This document shows positions 16,770-22,781 of a DNA stretch of 64,000 nt, in pieces. The notes under the pieces were generated by a model. The model made no database searches, had not been told where the DNA came from, and saw only the letters and a program-made list of their open reading frames with translations. This stretch comes from Candidatus Aalborgicola bjergmarkensis (GTDB lineage Bacteria; Pseudomonadota; Gammaproteobacteria; Burkholderiales; Burkholderiaceae_C): positions 434,001 through 498,000 of the forward strand of contig JADJFE010000002.1 of assembly GCA_016708725.1 (NCBI GenBank), given 5' to 3'. The first letter of the stretch is position 1; each line of letters opens with the position of its first letter. The position numbers and the translations under genes are program-made.

Positions 16770-16846
16770 GCGGCTGTAGCTCAGCTGGATAGAGTACTTG
16801 GCTACGAACCAAGGGGTCGTGGGTTCGATTCCTGCCAGCCGCACCA
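16770..16846 (+). tRNA. tRNA-Arg (anticodon ACG)
   Basis: A complete cloverleaf: acceptor GCGGCTG pairs with CAGCCGC, the D-arm has GCTCAGCTGGATAGAGT, and the anticodon stem CTTGG/CCAAG encloses the loop CTACGAA, giving anticodon ACG (decoded as ICG after deamination). The T-arm is GTGGG-TTCGATT-CCTGC; discriminator A is followed by an encoded CCA. It lies just after long repeat copy A and at the edge of an accessory segment, a common position for integrated elements. Confidence 0.97.
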
Positions 16847-16854
16847 ACAAAATC

Positions 16855-16892
16855 AAGGACTTAGCTTCGAAAGGGGCTAAGTCCTTTCTTTC
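16855..16892 (+). terminator. Rho-independent terminator after tRNA-Arg
   Basis: The stem AAGGACTTAGC/GCTAAGTCCTT (11 bp) with a ~10-nt loop is followed by a T-rich tract (tctttctt), 8 bp after the tRNA 3' end. Confidence 0.85.
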
Positions 16893-17027
16893 TTGTGGCT
16901 GTAGACACTGCTCTGGTTGCCGTTCGGTTGCCGTTTTTCAATCGCTATCGGGTCTCAAGCTACGTTCGTGGCAAACAACACCATGTATTTGGTGCTCAAG
17001 AAATCACGATAACGAGCACTGGCAACC

Positions 17028-17128
17028 CACCTCGCGGCGACGCATTTGCCCTTTGGCTAGCCTTCGGCTCTACAGGCCTGGCACCGGGACTTTCACCCGG
17101 CTGGATTCGTGTCGTGCACGGCACACAC
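17028..17128 (-). other. Possible 5' fragment of a group II (class C-like) intron
   Basis: Read on the minus strand, the segment begins GTGTGTGCCGTGCACGACAC, similar to bacterial group II intron 5' ends (GTGYG). It continues with CCGGGTGAAAGTCCCGG, GCCGAAGGCTAGCC and GTCGCCGCGAGGTGG, motifs I associate with domain I of such introns. It breaks off near 17028 with no reverse-transcriptase gene. It starts directly after an attC-like hairpin, the known target type of class C introns. The assignment rests on remembered motifs and needs a covariance-model search. The rest of 16893-17027 shows no feature I can support. Confidence 0.42.
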
Positions 17129-17190
17129 ATCCGAATTCAGGGGCGCGACGCGGCTTTATCGCGGCGCGTCCCTGGAATGAAGTGTTAGCC
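17121..17190 (-). other. attC-like integron recombination site
   Basis: On the minus strand, directly after the serine hydrolase stop, the sequence reads GGCTAAC, then ACTTCATTC, an imperfect long stem (CAGGGACGCGCCGC against GCCGCGTCGCGCCCCTG, mismatched at two positions), GAATTCGG, and a degenerate right end GTGTGCC where GTTRRRY would be expected. Order and spacing follow attC sites of integron cassettes. A plain imperfect terminator hairpin is the alternative. The degenerate right end coincides with the start of the possible group II intron fragment. Confidence 0.5.
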
Positions 17191-17200
17191 CGCATCGTCA

Positions 17201-18355
17201 TCATTGCCGGGTCTCCAGGAATATGCGGTCAACGCGATTCAGGAATTTAGTTGAATTGAATTCTGTGCTGTTTACCATCACTACCGAGGCAATACCTTTT
17301 GCAGGATAAATGCGCATCTCGGAATGGAAGCCACCGCCACCGCCCTCCTTGAAAAAATAGGCAGCCCCGTTTGTTTCGCCAATGTGCCACCCCAGTGTCA
17401 TCGGAATGGGTCGGCCTGCGCCATCTGTCTGTCGAGTTTCCAACAGACGTTTGGTTTCCATCCCGAACAGCACCGACTCGGCCCGCAACTGGTCTTGCAG
17501 GAATCGGCTGAAGCCACGTGCCGTGCCGATCAGTCCACCAAAAGCTGGTCCATTGAGGTAATGGCTTTTCAGCCGTAGCCAGTGTCCTTCGTAGTCGCCC
17601 ACGAACTTGCTGTCGATAAAGAACCCTTTCACCAAATTCATCAATGAATATTTCGCAAGATAACCTTGGGCGTGACGGGATTCGTCGGGGATGACAAAAC
17701 CCATCCCTAGCGACGAGAGTAGCAACGGCTGGAGGATATTCCCCCGAATATAGGTTGGATATGATTGACCAGATACCTGTTCGACTACCTTGCCCAGAAG
17801 CCAGTATCCGATATTGGAGTAGGCATACTTGCGGCCCGGCTCAAACGCAAGACCAGGGTTCTCGCCCAGAACCGTAGCGAGTGCCTCAGCTTCATTAAAA
17901 CTTGAATCCTCTGCTGCCAAATGCACCCACCGAAGGGGAATCGGATTTGGAACGCCGGACGTGTGGTTGAGCAGCTGACGCAGGGTGATGCCGTGACCGT
18001 GGTATGCGGCATTCGGGAGATAGCGGTCAATCACGTCGTCCAGGCTCAGCTTCCTCTGCTCTGCCAATTGCAAAATCGCGACAGCAGTAAAGGTCTTGGT
18101 CATCGAGTACGCCATCAGAGTAGTGTCGAGTGTCATCGCTTTCTGACCTTGGATGTCAGCCCAGCCACCGGCGTACTCGAAGAGTACCCGGTCAGCAGTT
18201 ACGGCGATGTATTGCAGACCGGGAACCTCCGACCGAACGCACTGATTCAGGTCGCTTGTCGTGTTGTCCTTTGCAAAAACGCCGTCAATCATCTTTGCTC
18301 CCAGCAACATGGTAATGAACGGGATCAGCAGCAGCTTTGGAATTCGCATGGTCAT
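17201..18355 (-). CDS. Serine hydrolase of the class C beta-lactamase/penicillin-binding family
   Basis: About 384 residues from the ATG at 18355 (a second ATG at 18349). A signal peptide (MRIPKLLLIPFITMLLGAK) directs export. Catalytic motifs are MAYSMTKTFTAVAIL (S-x-x-K) and the tyrosine motif YAYSNIGYW (Y-x-N). A KTG-like region would be near the C-terminus (FFKEGGGGGFHSEMR, H-x-E in place of K-T-G). Such proteins include esterases, D-aminopeptidases and some beta-lactamases, and this one cannot be assigned further. An attC-like hairpin follows the stop at once, and composition looks less GC-rich than the neighbours, suggesting acquisition as a cassette. Confidence 0.85.
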   Translation of the reverse strand: MTMRIPKLLLIPFITMLLGAKMIDGVFAKDNTTSDLNQCVRSEVPGLQYIAVTADRVLFEYAGGWADIQGQKAMTLDTTLMAYSMTKTFTAVAILQLAEQRKLSLDDVIDRYLPNAAYHGHGITLRQLLNHTSGVPNPIPLRWVHLAAEDSSFNEAEALATVLGENPGLAFEPGRKYAYSNIGYWLLGKVVEQVSGQSYPTYIRGNILQPLLLSSLGMGFVIPDESRHAQGYLAKYSLMNLVKGFFIDSKFVGDYEGHWLRLKSHYLNGPAFGGLIGTARGFSRFLQDQLRAESVLFGMETKRLLETRQTDGAGRPIPMTLGWHIGETNGAAYFFKEGGGGGFHSEMRIYPAKGIASVVMVNSTEFNSTKFLNRVDRIFLETRQ

Positions 18356-18626
18356 CGAGCTTGCGGGCGAACTCAATATAGGGAGACACACCCGTGTCTG
18401 CGTAACATGGCGGTTATCGCCACAACATGACCAGGCAACACCCGCGCAAACCCGTATGCAATAAGGCTTGCAGCCAATATGCTGTATAAATAAGCAGTCA
18501 TAACATCCCAGAAAAACCAGCATGCCGGTTTTTAAGTCAACCCAGCTGCTGGAACAGTTACATGCGCACCCGCCGCCCGCACTATAGCCTGTACACCAAA
18601 GAGATTTTTTCGTGCTGGCGGGATTG

Positions 18627-18692
18627 GGTGCGATTCAAGTGATATGGCCGTTGGGTTTTTACTCCCTCGCCCCAGCGGGGCGAGGGAGCTAA
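18627..18692 (+). repeat. Partial copy of the 5' part of the long repeat
   Basis: It starts gggtgcgattcaagtgatat and runs through ctccctcgccccagcgggg, matching the first ~60 bp of the two long repeats (16392, 19615), then diverges. The preceding 18356-18626 gap contains no gene I can support. Confidence 0.7.
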
Positions 18693-18706
18693 AATCCAGG
18701 CGTTTG

Positions 18707-18796
18707 CAACGCAACATTCACCTGGCCACGCTTTACTCTGTCCTCAACAAGTTCTTCGACATCCTGCCCGAAGTGTTGATTGGCGCGGCGGTGGAT
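18707..18796 (+). pseudogene. Remnant of an ABC-transporter (MsbA-like) gene
   Basis: One frame encodes LATLYSVLNKFFDILPEVLI and GAAVDE, which looks like the first transmembrane region of an exporter-type ABC protein (ALYSVLNK.FD..PEVLIG.AVD). There is no start codon context and the similarity stops after ~30 codons. It lies between a repeat and the 3' end of the next gene. Recognition is from memory of the family, so moderate confidence only. Confidence 0.4.
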
Positions 18797-18863
18797 GAAC
18801 GGGCCAGACCTCGGCCAGCTCGGTCCACGGGCCTGCCTGTATCCATTGGGCGGTGTAGCAAGC

Positions 18864-19322
18864 TCAGAGCCAGCGCCGAACGGACTGCGCGTAGGTCAGG
18901 AACTGCTGACCGAAGTGCCGCTCAAGCGCGCGCTCCTCTGGCTGGATTTGGAACCGGTTCATGTACATGATAAACACCGGCAGCAAAAGCGCGCAGGCCC
19001 AATTGGCCAGCCAGATACACCAGCCAAGCAGGGCCAGCAAGAAGCCGAGGTACATGGGATTGCGGCTGTAGCGGTAGATACCGCTGGCGACCAGGGAAGA
19101 TGAACGCTCGGGTGTGAACGGATTGACCGTGGTCTTGTGCCGACGAAACGAGACGACACCCGCTAAAGCGACGACCGCACCGCTGAGTACAAAAGAAAGG
19201 GACAGAAGTAGTTTTGCCGGAACCTCAACTCCCGCTGGCACCACGATGGCAACGAGAGCCATCAGGACGCCGACGATCAGCACGACAGCTACTGGTGGAA
19301 TGCGTAATTCAAGTTTGTGCAT
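18864..19322 (-). CDS. Isoprenylcysteine carboxyl methyltransferase-like membrane protein
   Basis: About 152 residues. Three to four hydrophobic helices (VAVVLIVGVLMALVAIVV, LLLSLSFVLSGAVVALAGVV, FLLALLGWCIWLANWACALL). The family signature is GIYRYSRNPMYLGFLLALLG with the C-terminal EERALERHFGQQFLTYAQSV (the RNPxY and EE regions that bind AdoMet and the substrate). This is the PEMT/ICMT-like group of small bacterial integral membrane methyltransferases; the substrate is unknown. The start is uncertain (ATG at 19322 or 19346), because upstream sequence is a gene remnant. Confidence 0.8.
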   Translation of the reverse strand: MHKLELRIPPVAVVLIVGVLMALVAIVVPAGVEVPAKLLLSLSFVLSGAVVALAGVVSFRRHKTTVNPFTPERSSSLVASGIYRYSRNPMYLGFLLALLGWCIWLANWACALLLPVFIMYMNRFQIQPEERALERHFGQQFLTYAQSVRRWL

Positions 19323-19362
19323 GGGGTGGCTAAAAGTGTGGATCATAGAACAGCACGTCCGG

Positions 19363-19518
19363 TCACAAGTCCAGCGCCTGCCGCACCGCCGACACGCCGT
19401 CCCCCACGCTGGTCACCACGCGTAGCGCAGGCCAGGCGCGCTGCAACCCGATGTGCAGCGCCTGCGCCAGCGAGGGCTTGTCTTCGGCAATCAGGGCGGT
19501 GGGAGCGGTGGTGTTCAT
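19363..19518 (-). pseudogene. Remnant of a LytTR/response-regulator receiver gene
   Basis: From an ATG at 19518 the minus strand encodes TALIAEDKPSLAQALHIGLQ and then WPALRVVTSVGDGVSAVRQA and LDL before TGA at 19363. The frame beyond that stop reads PDVLF, as in the receiver core (RPDVLFLDI). The acidic pair near the N-terminus (AED) is that of a receiver domain. The nonsense codon and the loss of everything after PDVLF show a truncated, decayed regulator. Confidence 0.6.
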
Positions 19519-19532
19519 GGTTATGGTTTTAT

Positions 19533-19581
19533 AGGAAATACGGCGCTAGCGCTTGTGTGATGTGCGGGGGAAGCTAGCAGT
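19533..19581 (-). repeat. Dispersed short repeat, copy 4 (inverted)
   Basis: The reverse complement reads tagcttcccccgcacatcac, then acaagcgctagcgccg, the same pattern as other copies, just upstream of the response-regulator remnant. Confidence 0.5.
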
Positions 19582-19614
19582 TTAAGAGTAGCTGCTACAC
19601 GCGATATGCGAAGA

Positions 19615-19918
19615 GGGTGCGATTCAAACTGATGTGGACGTTGGGTTTTACTCCCTCGCCCCAGCGGGGAGAGAGGGCTGGGGAGAGGAGACTGGCTTGT
19701 CATGGTGCGGCTCTCTGGATGTTTTGCGGTGCTGTGGACGGGGTTATTGTTGCTATATTATCAATAGCTGTAACCGCACATCCCACGGGGGCTGTAGGCT
19801 TATTTGATGCCTTATTTGTGGCCAAAAAGATGCCACAAAGGCTTGCAAGAGGGTTTCGCATCGCAATTTTTGCATGTGTCATATCACGGGCGATATGAAA
19901 TTCCAGCGCAAAGCCACC
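19615..19918. repeat. Long (~305-bp) direct repeat, copy B
   Basis: It starts gggtgcgattcaaactgatg and ends ccagcgcaaagccacc. It is in direct orientation to copy A (16392-16696) and contains the same internal short-repeat core and the hairpin tttgtggc...gccacaaa. With copy A it brackets a 2.9-kb segment of accessory and decayed genes. Confidence 0.85.
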
Positions 19919-19920
19919 AG

Positions 19921-19964
19921 CAGCCCATCTCCCCAGCCCCGCTGGGGCGAGGGAGCCAAATCCA
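19921..19964. repeat. Inverted partial copy of the ccctcgcccc block
   Basis: It reads cagcccatctccccagcccc, then gctggggcgagggagccaaa, the reverse complement of the block within the long repeats at 16430-16460 and 19650-19680. The remaining bases to 20079 contain no supported gene. Confidence 0.55.
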
Positions 19965-20079
19965 ACGACCACATCACTTAAGAGCCATCGCGTATCACGC
20001 TGGCGACACGCCCTTGAGCAGGCCGTGGGCACAATCGCGGCTTTTCAACTTTCACCTTCATTTACCTAAAGGCACGCCC

Positions 20080-20883
20080 ATGACTGCAGGCACCGTTCGC
20101 ACCGTTCAGCAATTGTTTGACCTTCGCGGCAAAACCGCACTTGTTACCGGCGGCTCGCGCGGCCTGGGCTTGCAACTCGCCCACGCCCTGGGCGAGGCGG
20201 GAGCCCGGATCATGCTGAGTTCGCGCAAGGCGGACGACCTGGAAAACGCCTGCGCCGAGTTGCAGGATGCCGGTATTGATGCGCGCTGGGTGGCCGCCGA
20301 TTGCGCGCAGGAGTCGGAGATCAACCGTCTGGCCGATGAAACCCTGCAACGCATGGGGGATGTAGATATTCTGGTCAACAATGCCGGTGCTACCTGGGGC
20401 GCGCCTGCCGAGGACCATCCGCTGGAGGCCTGGGACAAGGTGATGAATCTGAATGTGCGCGGCTATTTTCTGCTCAGTCAGGTGATTGCCAAGCGCAGCA
20501 TGATTGGCCGCAGAAGCGGGCGCATCATCAATTTATCGTCGATTCAGGGACTGGGTGGCAATCCTGAAGGCCACAACACCATCGCCTACAACACGTCCAA
20601 GGGGGCAGTGTTGAGCTTTACCGAAGCGCTGGCGGCGGAATGGGGCAAGTACAACATCACCGTCAACGCCATCTGTCCCGGCTTTTTCCACAGCAAGATG
20701 ACAGCGGGCATTTTCAAGAAGATCGGCGCGGACAAACTCATAGCCGCAGCCCCCTTGCAGCGCGTGGGCGACGGCGAAGACCTCAAGGGCGTGTGCCTGC
20801 TGTTTGCGTCGGATGCCGGCAAGCACATCACTGGCCAATGGCTGGCCGTGGACGGCGGCGTGAGCATCGTCACCGGCGCTTGA
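20080..20883 (+). CDS. SDR-family oxidoreductase (gluconate 5-dehydrogenase/ketoreductase-like)
   Basis: 267 residues from the ATG at 20080; the frame is open from 19804, but that part is repeat sequence. The cofactor motif TGGSRGLG, the NNAG motif, a Ser in NLSSIQG and the YNTSK catalytic Tyr-Lys pair show a complete classical short-chain dehydrogenase. The basic residue after the glycine motif (SSRKADDL) suggests NADP(H). The substrate is unknown. A second SDR gene follows on the same strand ~95 bp later. Confidence 0.88.
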   Translation: MTAGTVRTVQQLFDLRGKTALVTGGSRGLGLQLAHALGEAGARIMLSSRKADDLENACAELQDAGIDARWVAADCAQESEINRLADETLQRMGDVDILVNNAGATWGAPAEDHPLEAWDKVMNLNVRGYFLLSQVIAKRSMIGRRSGRIINLSSIQGLGGNPEGHNTIAYNTSKGAVLSFTEALAAEWGKYNITVNAICPGFFHSKMTAGIFKKIGADKLIAAAPLQRVGDGEDLKGVCLLFASDAGKHITGQWLAVDGGVSIVTGA

Positions 20884-20893
20884 GTTTCTTATA

Positions 20894-20949
20894 CAAAATC
20901 GGCCCCTATCGCCCTCCAGACGTGCGGGTACAGCTACTTAATTCATAGC
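20894..20949 (-). repeat. Dispersed short repeat, copy 5 (inverted)
   Basis: The reverse complement contains tagctgtacccgcacgtctg followed by gagggcgataggggccgatt. It lies between the two SDR genes. Confidence 0.65.
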
Positions 20950-20978
20950 ATTATTTAAACATTATTTTTGCATTCACC

Positions 20979-21884
20979 ATGATGAAAGACTTCAAAAACA
21001 AAACCGCTGTTCTCACAGGCGCTGGCTCGGGCTTTGGCCTGGAGTGTGCGCGCATTGGCGCTAGGCTGGGCATGAACCTGGTGCTGGCTGATGTGCAGCA
21101 AGACGCGCTGGACAAAGCTGTGGCCGAGGTCGCAGCCAGTGGCGTTCAGGTAGTGGGCCTGCGCGTGGATGTTTCCAAGGCAGCACAGGTTGAGGCATTG
21201 GGCGCGGCGACGCTAGAGCGCTTTGGTGCGCCGCATCTGGTGTTCAACAATGCGGGGGTGAGCGCAGGTGGTTTGATCTGGGAAAGCACGGCGTCCGACT
21301 GGGAGTGGGTGATGGGTGTCAACCTGATGGGGGTGGCGCACGGCATCCGGGTCTTTACGCCCATGATGCTGGCTGCCGCTGCCAAAGACCCGGATTACCG
21401 GGGACATATTGTGAACACCGCCAGCATGGCGGGTCTGGTGAGCCAGCCCAACACGGGCATTTACAACGCCACCAAACACGCTGTTGTCACCGTCACCGAA
21501 ACGCTGTACCAGGACCTGGCCCTGGTCACCGACCAGATTGGCAGCAGCGTTTTGTGTCCCTATTTCGTCCCCACCGGCATCGTGCAAAGCCAGCGCAATC
21601 GCCCCGGTGAACCCAAGGCCGACGCCACGTTGACCCAAAGCCAGCGCATCAGCCAGGCCATGGGGGAAAAGGCCGTCAACAGTGGCAAGGTCAGCGCCGC
21701 CGAAGTCGCGCAAAAGGTGTTCGACGCCGTGGCCGCCAACCAGTTCTACATCTACAGCCACCCCAAAGTACTGGCCGCCGTGCAGACCCGCATGGAAGAC
21801 ATCCTGCAAGGACGCAACCCCAGCGACCCGTTTGCCCAGCGGCCAGAACTCGGTGCCAGCCTGAGGCAGGCGCTGCGGGCCTGA
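20979..21884 (+). CDS. SDR-family oxidoreductase
   Basis: 301 residues. Motifs are TGAGSGFG (cofactor), ADVQQDAL (Asp after beta-2, favouring NAD(H)), NNAG, NTASMAG and YNATKH (catalytic Tyr-Lys). The C-terminal ~70 residues extend beyond a minimal SDR. It resembles proteins annotated as SDR dehydrogenases beside acyl-CoA genes in Burkholderiales, but the substrate cannot be given. It is separated from the previous SDR by a dispersed repeat. Confidence 0.88.
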   Translation: MMKDFKNKTAVLTGAGSGFGLECARIGARLGMNLVLADVQQDALDKAVAEVAASGVQVVGLRVDVSKAAQVEALGAATLERFGAPHLVFNNAGVSAGGLIWESTASDWEWVMGVNLMGVAHGIRVFTPMMLAAAAKDPDYRGHIVNTASMAGLVSQPNTGIYNATKHAVVTVTETLYQDLALVTDQIGSSVLCPYFVPTGIVQSQRNRPGEPKADATLTQSQRISQAMGEKAVNSGKVSAAEVAQKVFDAVAANQFYIYSHPKVLAAVQTRMEDILQGRNPSDPFAQRPELGASLRQALRA

Positions 21885-21930
21885 ATAAGAAGTTTTCGCC
21901 CCGATTCCCCTGTACTGTCTAGTGGCATGG

Positions 21931-21948
21931 GTATACAATGTATATACT
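21931..21948 (+). promoter_or_regulatory. vapBC promoter/operator palindrome
   Basis: The imperfect palindrome GTATACAATGTATATAC includes TATACT-like -10 elements, ~30 bp upstream of the antitoxin ATG at 21976. AbrB-type antitoxins commonly bind such sites to autoregulate. Confidence 0.45.
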
Positions 21949-21975
21949 ATTTCGTATGTATTTGTAAGTTTACCC

Positions 21976-22233
21976 ATGATTGCAACCGCCAAAGTTTTTA
22001 CCACAGGAAACAGCCAGGCCATCCGGTTACCCAAGGCGTTTCGCGTCAATGCGCAAGAAGTCTGGATCACCAAGATTGGAAATACCGGAAACATGCGCAT
22101 TCAACCCAAACCTACCGTGGACGAACTGGATGCTTTTTTGGCAGAACTGCATTCCATGCCCACCACGGCAGAGTTCATTCCCCCGCGCGATGACGCACCT
22201 CGCCCAAGTCCTTTTGCGGATTGGGGCAATTAG
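21976..22233 (+). CDS. vapB: VapB-type antitoxin (SpoVT/AbrB fold)
   Basis: 85 residues from the ATG at 21976. The N-terminal swapped-hairpin DNA-binding motif is AKVFTTGNSQAIRLPKAFRV. The C-terminal ~35 residues (FIPPRDDAPRPSPFADW) are the disordered toxin-neutralising tail. Its stop codon overlaps the GTG start of the PIN toxin by 1 nt, so translation is coupled. It should bind its own promoter and block the VapC active site. Confidence 0.9.
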   Translation: MIATAKVFTTGNSQAIRLPKAFRVNAQEVWITKIGNTGNMRIQPKPTVDELDAFLAELHSMPTTAEFIPPRDDAPRPSPFADWGN

Positions 22234-22637
22234 TGCGTTACCTGCTCGATACCAATATCGTCAGCTATTTCCTGCGACGCACTTCGCCTGCGCTGGAGGA
22301 AAAGCTCACCGATGCCCTGCGGCGACACAAAGTCGCCATCTCCGTCATTTCACGAGCTGAATTGCGCTATGGACAGGCGGGCATGGCACCTGAAGACCGT
22401 CGCCGGGGTTTGATTGACAGTTTCCTTTTGCGCTTGCCAAGCATCGAATGGAGCGCCGAGGCTGCAGACCACTATGGCGCGCTAAAAAATGCGCTCAAGC
22501 GCCAGGGCAAGCCCGTTGGCGATATGGACACATTGATCGCGGCCCATGCACTATCCGAAAAGCTGATTCTGGTCACCCACAACACCCGCCATTTTGAAAA
22601 TGTGCCGCATTTGAAACTTGAAGACTGGATGGTTTGA
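22233..22637 (+). CDS. vapC: VapC-type PIN-domain ribonuclease toxin
   Basis: 134 residues from the GTG at 22233 (TTG at 22221 is also possible). PIN acidic residues are present: YLLDTNIVSYFL (first Asp), SRAELRYG (Glu), GDMDTLIAAHAL (Asp-x-Asp) and THNTRHF near the end. Such toxins cleave tRNA or rRNA when the antitoxin is degraded. Complete in length and motifs. A terminator hairpin follows at 22748. Confidence 0.9.
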   Translation: MRYLLDTNIVSYFLRRTSPALEEKLTDALRRHKVAISVISRAELRYGQAGMAPEDRRRGLIDSFLLRLPSIEWSAEAADHYGALKNALKRQGKPVGDMDTLIAAHALSEKLILVTHNTRHFENVPHLKLEDWMV

Positions 22638-22747
22638 GCATGGTCGGCAATCGTAAAAAATAGTACATAAAAATAAATATTTTTATATTCAAGGCGTTGG
22701 TTTATCTGTAGATGGATGCATTTTGTTTTGTAAAACCCCTACTGTCT

Positions 22748-22778
22748 CCCCGGCAAAGCCGGGGGATTACCTTTTTTA
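22748..22778 (+). terminator. Rho-independent terminator between vapC and the DinG-type helicase
   Basis: Stem CCCCGGC/GCCGGGG with an AAA loop, then gattacc and TTTTTT. The T-run is several bases away from the stem, so strength is uncertain; it could serve either convergent gene. Confidence 0.55.
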
Positions 22779-22781
22779 ATG

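Noticed and set aside
16895..17188. 97-aa plus-strand frame after tRNA-Arg
   Set aside because: It runs antisense through the attC-like hairpin and the possible intron fragment; no RBS or protein family fits.
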